This document shows, in pieces, positions 45,032 through 50,279 of a stretch of 50,279 nucleotides of DNA (positions within the stretch are counted from its first letter, which is position 1; each line of letters begins with the position of its first letter). Source of the DNA: an uncultured Clostridiaceae bacterium. Lineage in GTDB: Bacteria > Bacillota > Clostridia > TANB77 > CAG-508. The notes beneath the pieces were generated by a model, which ran no database searches, had not been told where the DNA came from, and saw only the letters and a list, made by a program, of their open reading frames with translations. A program made the position numbers and the translations under genes. The stretch spans positions 1 to 50,279 of the forward strand of contig CAOKMR010000008.1 of assembly GCA_948469815.1 (NCBI GenBank), in the 5' to 3' direction.

Positions 45032-45805
45032 ATGTTATTAAAAGACAAGAAAATATTAATTATGGGAATAAGAAACAAATGGAGCATAGCATATGGAATT
45101 GCAAAATCTGCATATGAAAATGGAGCAAAATTAATATTTACATATATGGGAGAAGAAAACAGAGAGAAAATAGAAGAATTAATAGAAGAATTTGAAGGAA
45201 GCAAGTCATATGTATTAGATGGAGCATCAGAAGATGAATTAGTAAAAAAAGTATTTATCAAAATAAAAGAAGAAAATGGAAAATTAGATGGAATAGTACA
45301 TGCAATTGCACATGCAAATACAGAAGACTTGCATAATGATTTCATATATACAAGTAAAGAAGGATATTCTCATGCAGTTGATGTAAGTGCATATTCATTT
45401 GTACTTGTATCAAGAATTGCAAAAGAAATAGATATGTTAAACGAAAATGCAAACCTAATAACATTAACATATCATGGTTCTACAAAAGTATTAGAAGGGT
45501 ATAATGTAATGGGAGTAGCGAAAGCAGCATTAGAAGCAAGTGTTAGATATCTAGCAGAAAACTTAGGAAAAGAAGGAATAAGAGTAAACGCTATTTCTGC
45601 AGGACCTATTAAAACACTATCAGCAAAAGGAATAAAAGATTTTTCAAGTATTTTAACTGTTGTGGAAGAAAAAGCACCATTACATAGAAATGTAACAACA
45701 ATACAAGTTGGAAATGTTGCAACATTTTTATTAAGTGAAATGTCAGAAGCTATCACAGGGCAAGTTATTTATGCAGATAGTGGATACAATATCATGGGTG
45801 TATAA
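45032..45805 (+). CDS. fabI: Enoyl-ACP reductase (NADH) FabI
   Basis: Last reduction of the elongation cycle and the target of triclosan-type inhibitors. 257 residues with IMGIRNKWSIAYGIA, VHAIAHAN, the catalytic YNVMGVAKAAL (Tyr-x6-Lys) and ITGQVIYADSGYNIMG. In FabI this short-chain-dehydrogenase variant replaces FabK/FabL; neither of those is here. aggagga precedes ATG. Confidence 0.95.
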   Translation: MLLKDKKILIMGIRNKWSIAYGIAKSAYENGAKLIFTYMGEENREKIEELIEEFEGSKSYVLDGASEDELVKKVFIKIKEENGKLDGIVHAIAHANTEDLHNDFIYTSKEGYSHAVDVSAYSFVLVSRIAKEIDMLNENANLITLTYHGSTKVLEGYNVMGVAKAALEASVRYLAENLGKEGIRVNAISAGPIKTLSAKGIKDFSSILTVVEEKAPLHRNVTTIQVGNVATFLLSEMSEAITGQVIYADSGYNIMGV

Positions 45806-45824
45806 AAGATTAAAAATAAATTAT

Positions 45825-45848
45825 GTAGGAGCACCTTTTAGGTGTCCA
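45825..45848. repeat. Degenerate GTAGGGGC repeat
   Basis: GTAGGAGCACCTTTTAGGTG + TCCA between fabI and acpP; the changed bases are mirrored in both arms (AGCACC.../...GGTGTCC), keeping the stem partly paired. Confidence 0.65.
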
Positions 45849-45910
45849 TTAATTAAAGACTAAAACTAGATGAAATGTAGAAAATTTAATTATTAAGGAA
45901 GGAAAAGAAA

Positions 45911-46150
45911 ATGAATAGAGATGAAATTTTTGAGAAACTAAAAAAAATAATAATTGAACAATTAGGAGTAGATGAAGAAAATGTAAAAGAAGAAGCAACA
46001 TTTGTAGATGACTTATCAGCAGACTCTTTAGACATTGTAGAACTAGTAATGAATATAGAAGAAGAATTTGAAATGGAAATTCCAGATGGAGATGCAGATA
46101 AAATTGTAACAGTAGAGGATGTAGTAGAATACATAAAAGAACACAAATAG
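45911..46150 (+). CDS. acpP: Acyl carrier protein
   Basis: 79 residues, acidic four-helix protein. Ser39 in [13 protein letters not shown] carries the 4'-phosphopantetheine arm; the helix [10 protein letters not shown] follows. aaggaagga precedes ATG. It closes the fatty-acid cluster. Confidence 0.96.
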   Translation: MNRDEIFEKLKKIIIEQLGVDEENVKEEATFVDDLSADSLDIVELVMNIEEEFEMEIPDGDADKIVTVEDVVEYIKEHK

Positions 46151-46187
46151 GACTACCTTACACTCAGACCCACACCACACATGTGGA

Positions 46188-46331
46188 ATGTGTGGCAGTG
46201 CTACAACTGAAGCAAGACATGTAATATTTGATTTTGATATAGTTTCAGAGATTATAACTTTTGAAGATAAAGGTAGTTTTGGAAAAGAAAAACATCAAAA
46301 TTTAGGTGTGAAAGTTAAAGTAATTGCTTAA
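46188..46331 (+). pseudogene. 47-codon ORF, possible gene remnant
   Basis: Begins MCGSATTEARHVIFDFDIVS, continues EIITFEDKGSFGKEKHQNLG and ends VKVKVIA. The same frame is open upstream to about 46152 and reads HHTCGMCG just before the Met, so a two-Cys ribbon may have been cut. No ribosome site. Amino-acid composition looks protein-like. It could be the 3' end of a lost gene. No family recognised. Confidence 0.35.
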
Positions 46332-46849
46332 GTGGTAAGTGGAAACACATAAATTAATTTTTTGCAAATAGAGCAAAGTGTTAGAAATACTGGAAAATTT
46401 GAGAATGTATCTACGGTAAGCATAACAGGTATAACTTGTGTGGATTTGTAGATATGAGGGAAAGTTTAGTGTTTCAAGTGATAGATGAAATTTATTAAAA
46501 TGAGTTATAGAGAATCTTTATTTAAATAGGTGTCAGTAGATATGTGCTGATGTCTATTTTTTTATAGGTCAAAATTTTAAGATTTTTTGACTTATAAAAT
46601 TATGTAGGTCAAAAATATTGAGAAATTTGCACTATAACATTTGCATACCAATCTTAATCTCAAATAAAAATAATATCAAGAGTAAATAAACTCGTTATTA
46701 CTCGCTCTTGACATTATTTCTATTGGAGATTTTGTGGCAATTAAGCAAATGTAAGGATAAATATGTTTTGTAAATATTGGCAAAACACTATGAAAAATTG
46801 TTAATTTGTGATATAAATAAAGAAAAAAATAATAGGAGCTGATGAGATT
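46332..46849. other. Gene-poor gap with hairpins
   Basis: I see no coding region in these 518 bases. Besides the terminator at 46526, two hairpins are visible: AGGTCAAAA...TTTTGACT around 46567-46594, and TCAAGAG...CTCTTGA around 46677-46712. The A/T-rich stretch before 46849 probably holds the promoter of the next gene but no clean consensus is visible. An open minus-strand frame at 46676-46930 is antisense to the next gene and has no ribosome site. Confidence 0.5.
46526..46565 (+). terminator. Rho-independent terminator downstream of the fatty-acid cluster
   Basis: Stem ATAGGTGTCAG/CTGATGTCTAT (with two G-T pairs) and a 10-base loop, followed by TTTTTTTA. Confidence 0.75.
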
Positions 46850-47248
46850 ATGTTTAATATAAATCATGTTGCAATAAGTGTAGCAGATATTAAGAGCAGT
46901 ATAGAATTTTATAAAAAGTTTGGATTTCAAGAGTTTAAATCATGGAAAGCAGAAGATGATAGTATTAAAATAAATATGTTAAAACTAAATAATACAGTTT
47001 TAGAAATATTTTGTTATAAGGAATATACAGACTTACCAGAAACAGCAGAGGCAACAGTAACAGATTTGCCAATACTAGGAACAAAGCATTTTGCATTAGG
47101 AGTACAAAATATTGAACAAGCAAAAGAATTTGTATTACAAAATAGTATTTGTGAAAGTGTAGATATAAAGATAGGGAGACTAGGAAAACCATATTTCTTT
47201 ATTAATGATCCAGATGGAATATTAGTAGAAATAATTGAGAATGATTAA
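46850..47248 (+). CDS. VOC-family (glyoxalase-like) protein
   Basis: 132 residues of the vicinal-oxygen-chelate fold, two beta-alpha-beta-beta-beta units: INHVAISVADIKSSIEFYKK in the first, TKHFALGVQNIEQAKEFV in the second. Metal-ligand positions His6, Glu52-like (LEIFCY), His86-like and the terminal Glu in PDGILVEIIEND are retained. These proteins range from methylglyoxal lyases to drug-binding proteins; substrate cannot be told. RBS ataggagc. Confidence 0.82.
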   Translation: MFNINHVAISVADIKSSIEFYKKFGFQEFKSWKAEDDSIKINMLKLNNTVLEIFCYKEYTDLPETAEATVTDLPILGTKHFALGVQNIEQAKEFVLQNSICESVDIKIGRLGKPYFFINDPDGILVEIIEND

Positions 47249-47262
47249 GGAGTTGAAAATAT

Positions 47263-47895
47263 ATGCTTGATAATAAAGGTTTTGACTTATGGGCAGACAA
47301 TTATGATAAAACAGTGGGAATATCAGATAATGATAATACATATCCATTTGCGGGATATAAGAAAATTTTAAATGAAATATATAATTGCATATTAAAAAAA
47401 TCTTTTAAGAATATATTAGACATTGGTTTTGGAACAGGAACATTAACTACAAAATTATATGAAAAAGGATTTAATATATATGGTCAAGACTTTTCAAATA
47501 AAATGGTAGAACTAGCAAAAAATAAAATGCCTAATAGTGAATTATTTAAAGGAGACTTTTCAAAAGGATTAGTAGAAGGACTGAAAAGCCAAAAATATGA
47601 TTCAATTATTGCTACATATTCTTTACATCACTTGACTGATAAAGATAAGGTTAAGTTTATAAAAGAACTTGTTGGATTATTAAATGAAAATGGTGTAATA
47701 TATATTGGAGATGTTGCATTTGCCACAAGAGGAGATTTAGAAAAATGCAAGGAACAATGTGGAGAACATTGGGATAATGAAGAAATATATTTTGTGTATG
47801 ATGAAATAAAGGAAGAATTTCCTAATAGTGAATTTATAAAATATTCTGCTTGTGCAGGAATTATCAAAATTTGGAAAGAAGATATAGAAGGATAA
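47263..47895 (+). CDS. Class I SAM-dependent methyltransferase
   Basis: 210 residues. Motif I ILDIGFGTGTLTTKLYEKG binds SAM; FNIYGQDFSNKMVELAK and YDSIIATYSLHHLTDKDK are the next strands. The N-terminal part (FDLWADNYDKTVGISD) resembles YrrT-like methyltransferases. It follows the VOC gene by 14 bases and precedes the YjbR gene by 3, so the three are co-transcribed. Substrate unknown. Confidence 0.85.
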   Translation: MLDNKGFDLWADNYDKTVGISDNDNTYPFAGYKKILNEIYNCILKKSFKNILDIGFGTGTLTTKLYEKGFNIYGQDFSNKMVELAKNKMPNSELFKGDFSKGLVEGLKSQKYDSIIATYSLHHLTDKDKVKFIKELVGLLNENGVIYIGDVAFATRGDLEKCKEQCGEHWDNEEIYFVYDEIKEEFPNSEFIKYSACAGIIKIWKEDIEG

Positions 47896-47898
47896 AAG

Positions 47899-48267
47899 AT
47901 GTTAGTAAATGAAATAATAGAATATTGCCAAAAAAAGAATAAAGCATACATTGATTATCCGTTTGGAGATATTCCAATATGCTTTAAAGTAAATAATAAA
48001 ATATTTGGAGAACTATATCCAATAGAAAATGATTATAAAATAACATTAAAATGTGATCCTTTATTAGCGGAATTATACAGAAAACAGTATGAAGGGATAG
48101 TAGTTAGAGGTTATCATTGTCCACCAGTTCAAGCAATTTACAGAAATACAGTTTATATAAATAAAACAGTTAGTGATAAGATGATTTTTGAAATGATAGA
48201 CCATTCTTATGATGAAGTAATAAAAAGTTTTTCTAAGAAAGTGCAAAAGAAACTACTAGAAAACTAA
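47899..48267 (+). CDS. MmcQ/YjbR-family protein
   Basis: 122 residues with the YjbR pattern: YIDYPFGDIPICFKVNNKIF, YKITLKCDPLLAELYR, GYHC and MIDHSYDEV. The family has a CyaY-like fold and is thought to bind DNA in some members, but no clear function is established. It is tightly coupled to the methyltransferase gene. Confidence 0.85.
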   Translation: MLVNEIIEYCQKKNKAYIDYPFGDIPICFKVNNKIFGELYPIENDYKITLKCDPLLAELYRKQYEGIVVRGYHCPPVQAIYRNTVYINKTVSDKMIFEMIDHSYDEVIKSFSKKVQKKLLEN

Positions 48268-48293
48268 ATAATAAAATAGAAAGAGGAATGTAT

Positions 48294-49211
48294 ATGTTAG
48301 CAAATAAATTAAATATAGGAGATACAATAGGGATTATATCTCCATCAGCACCAATAACAGAAGATTTTAAAGAACAATTTAACAAAGGCTTACAAGTATT
48401 TGAAAATATGGGATTTAAAATAAAGCTAAGTAAGAATGTATATGCAAATACACTAGATTATTCAGCTACAGTAAGTGAGAAAGTAGAAGATATAAATGAA
48501 ATGTTTGCAAATAAGGAAGTAAAAGCAATAATATGTTCACAAGGTGGACAAAATTCAAATGCAATTCTTCCATACATAGATTATGAAATAATAAAAAATA
48601 ATCCTAAAATAATAATGGGAATTAGTGATTCAACAGCTATATTAAATGCTATTTATGCAAAAACAGGGATTATAACGTATCACCAAAATGATGTTGTTTG
48701 GGGATTGGGCAGAGAAGTATCAGAAAAAGAAGTTAATGATTTTAAGTTAAGGCTAGTAGATGGGAAAAATGGCAAAGTAGAACATTTTACAAAATGGAGA
48801 TGTTTAAGAGATGGAATAACAGAAGGTGTTTTAGTTGGTGGCAACTTATCAACTCTTGTTAAATTATTGGGAACAGAATACTGCCCAGACTTTAACAATA
48901 AGATATTATTTTTAGAAGATTATGCAGATGAATCTCCACTAGATGAAATAGATAGCAAAATAAATATACTAAAACAACACAAAGTATTTGAAAAAATAAG
49001 AGGTTTATGGATAGGATATTATGAAAAAGACACAGAAATAGCAAAGTTTGAAGATGTTATAATGAATAATTTAAAAGAATATGAATTTCCAATATTGAAA
49101 TGTAATGATTTTGGACATAACTGTGAAAATGTAGTTATTCCAATTGGTGCAAAAGTAAAATTGGATGCTACAAATTGTGAAGTTGAAATTTTAGAAAAAA
49201 TATTAAATTAA
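48294..49211 (+). CDS. S66-family peptidase (LD-carboxypeptidase/MccF-like)
   Basis: Serine peptidase that removes the terminal D-Ala of tetrapeptides in peptidoglycan recycling, or detoxifies microcin-C-like nucleotide peptides. Start ATG 48294 (7 bases after aaagagga; ATG 48288 is too close). Catalytic Ser111 in MGISDST, Glu208 in LFLEDYAD and His275 in DFGHNCEN form the S66 triad. The aromatic VVWGLG and the KWRCLRDG region look more like the MccF branch than LdcA, so the detoxifying role should be considered. Confidence 0.87.
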   Translation: MLANKLNIGDTIGIISPSAPITEDFKEQFNKGLQVFENMGFKIKLSKNVYANTLDYSATVSEKVEDINEMFANKEVKAIICSQGGQNSNAILPYIDYEIIKNNPKIIMGISDSTAILNAIYAKTGIITYHQNDVVWGLGREVSEKEVNDFKLRLVDGKNGKVEHFTKWRCLRDGITEGVLVGGNLSTLVKLLGTEYCPDFNNKILFLEDYADESPLDEIDSKINILKQHKVFEKIRGLWIGYYEKDTEIAKFEDVIMNNLKEYEFPILKCNDFGHNCENVVIPIGAKVKLDATNCEVEILEKILN

Positions 49212-49226
49212 TAGGAGATAAAAAAC

Positions 49227-49538
49227 ATGAAGAATGATTTAACTATTAGAAAACTGCAAGAGTGTATAAAAAACATAGACCACAAAAACAATTCAAATGA
49301 TAAATATATGTTAAAATTAATGGAAGAAGTAGGAGAACTTGCAGAAGTTATAAGAAAAAACAAAAGAATGAAAAAAGGAGAATCTATAAAAGATACAATA
49401 GAGGAAGAACTTCAAGATGTGTTATATTACATAGTTTGTTTAGCAAATATAAATGATATAGATTTACAAGAATGTGTATATTTAAAAGAAAAATTGAATT
49501 GTGAAAAATATAGTAGAAAAAATATGTTTGAGGATTAG
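49227..49538 (+). CDS. MazG-like nucleotide pyrophosphohydrolase
   Basis: 103 residues, all-alpha NTP-PPase fold. Metal-binding acidic motif EEVGELAEVIRK and EEELQDVLYYIVCLA (ExxE...ExxD). Short single-domain members hydrolyse (d)NTPs such as damaged nucleotides. ATG follows aggaga, 15 bases after the peptidase gene. Confidence 0.85.
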   Translation: MKNDLTIRKLQECIKNIDHKNNSNDKYMLKLMEEVGELAEVIRKNKRMKKGESIKDTIEEELQDVLYYIVCLANINDIDLQECVYLKEKLNCEKYSRKNMFED

Positions 49539-49606
49539 TTATGAAATAATAAAAACACGATTTAATCATAAGCTATGTGTAGTAAAATTAAGGATAGGAG
49601 AATCTA

Positions 49607-50200
49607 ATGATAAGAAATATAATATTTGACATAGGTGGAGTGTTACTGGAGTACAATCCAAAAACATATTTAGACAAACTAAATATAGAAGATAGTAAAA
49701 GAAAAGAACTAAACGATATAATTTTTCATAATCAGAAATGGAAAGATTGCTTAAATGGATTTATAACTAATAGTGAATTAATAGAATATTTAGTTAAGGA
49801 AAATCAAAAATATAAAAGTGAAATAGAACAGATACTTAGCAAAGAAAATTTTAAATATATGTTACCACCAAAACAAGAAATGATAGAATACTATAAAAGT
49901 TTAAAACAAAAGGGATATAAAATATATTTATGTTCAAATATAACAAAAGATACTTATAACTACATTAAGGATAGTTTTGAAATAATACAAGTAGCAGATG
50001 GAGGAGTATTTTCTTGTTTTGAAAATATAAGTAAGCCTAATGTTGAAATATATAAAAAGTTAATTGAAAAATATAAATTAGATATAGAAAAATCAATTTT
50101 AATAGATGATACTAAAAGAAATATAATAAGTGCTAATGATATTGGGTTAAAGGGAATATTATTCAACAATATTGAAGATATAAAGGAAATTTTGAAATAA
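49607..50200 (+). CDS. HAD-family hydrolase (subfamily IA, YihX-like)
   Basis: 197 residues. Motif I IIFDIGGVLLEYNP, with Gly in place of the second Asp (D-I-G: the YihX/epoxide-hydrolase-like variant), motif II LCSNI, motif III Lys in SKPNVEIYKKL and motif IV ILIDDTKRN. Probably a sugar-phosphate phosphatase. aggaga precedes ATG. Confidence 0.88.
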   Translation: MIRNIIFDIGGVLLEYNPKTYLDKLNIEDSKRKELNDIIFHNQKWKDCLNGFITNSELIEYLVKENQKYKSEIEQILSKENFKYMLPPKQEMIEYYKSLKQKGYKIYLCSNITKDTYNYIKDSFEIIQVADGGVFSCFENISKPNVEIYKKLIEKYKLDIEKSILIDDTKRNIISANDIGLKGILFNNIEDIKEILK

Positions 50201-50213
50201 AGGTAGAAAAATA

Positions 50214-50279
50214 TGATTAGTTATAAATATTCATTTGTTAGGTTATCAATTAGTAGAAGAAGATAACGGAGTTAAACCA
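50214..50279 (+). other. Possible start of a further gene at the window edge
   Basis: After aaggtagaaa, ATG 50214 opens a frame that stops after 17 codons, but the next frame is open to the edge and reads LGYQLVEEDNGVKP. Either a third frameshift or a downstream start; too short to identify. Confidence 0.25.

Noticed and set aside
46676-46930. Minus-strand 84-codon ORF
   Set aside because: Antisense to the VOC gene start, no ribosome site, hydrophobic noise typical of reversed A/T-rich sequence.

Overview
The window is a low-GC (roughly 30% or less), densely packed stretch of a chromosome from a Gram-positive, probably uncultured clostridial Bacillota. The evidence is an A/T-heavy codon choice with AGA for Arg, strong AGGAGG-type ribosome binding sites, frequent TTG/GTG starts, a class B sortase with a wall-anchored substrate, a YlbJ-type protein and a clostridial gene content. 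Nearly every gene points rightward. No tRNA, rRNA, CRISPR array, transposase or integrase was seen.

Layout. 1-5.9 kb: end of truA (one-base frameshift), a convergent sortase B / surface protein pair, a 0.6 kb element bounded by 105-bp inverted arms, a DUF2651-like protein, YlbJ and a Fic protein with a degenerate motif. 5.9-12 kb: rpiB, trpS, obgE, two tiny Cys-rich membrane peptides on the minus strand, asd and an FAD-dependent dehydrogenase. 12-19.8 kb: the translation/RNA operon rimP (frameshifted)-nusA-ylxQ-infB-rbfA-nrnA-truB behind a consensus sigma-A promoter. 19.8-28.1 kb: HAD phosphatase, zinc-ribbon peptide, bactofilin-like membrane protein, pgi, rlmH, two paralogous zinc-ribbon/PH-like proteins, a zinc-type solute-binding protein and a GH25 lysozyme.

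28.3-32.6 kb: a D-Ala ligase that resembles VanG (D-Ala-D-Ser type), followed by a PLP racemase with Asn at the position where alanine racemases have the specificity Tyr (a VanT-like feature), then a MATE transporter fused to a cytidylate-kinase-like domain. I consider this the most interesting biology in the window: a possible built-in D-Ser cell-wall branch.

32.8-46.2 kb: a near-complete type II fatty acid synthesis cluster: two acyl-CoA/ACP synthetases, birA, fabD, fabG, fabF, accB, fabZ, accC, accD, accA, fabI, acpP. BirA biotinylates AccB; AccABCD makes malonyl-CoA; FabD loads it on AcpP; FabF/G/Z/I elongate and reduce. fabH is absent here. Two small minus-strand genes, each with its own sigma-A promoter, sit inside this cluster. 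46.2-50.3 kb: a 0.7 kb gene-poor gap, then small housekeeping/accessory enzymes (VOC, methyltransferase, YjbR, S66 peptidase, MazG-like, HAD).

A dispersed short palindromic repeat, GTAGGGGC(G/A)C...GTCC/GCCC, occurs about a dozen times between genes, sometimes as facing pairs that form long hairpins. Single-base frameshifts in truA and rimP, both normally intact core genes, look more like sequence errors than real decay.
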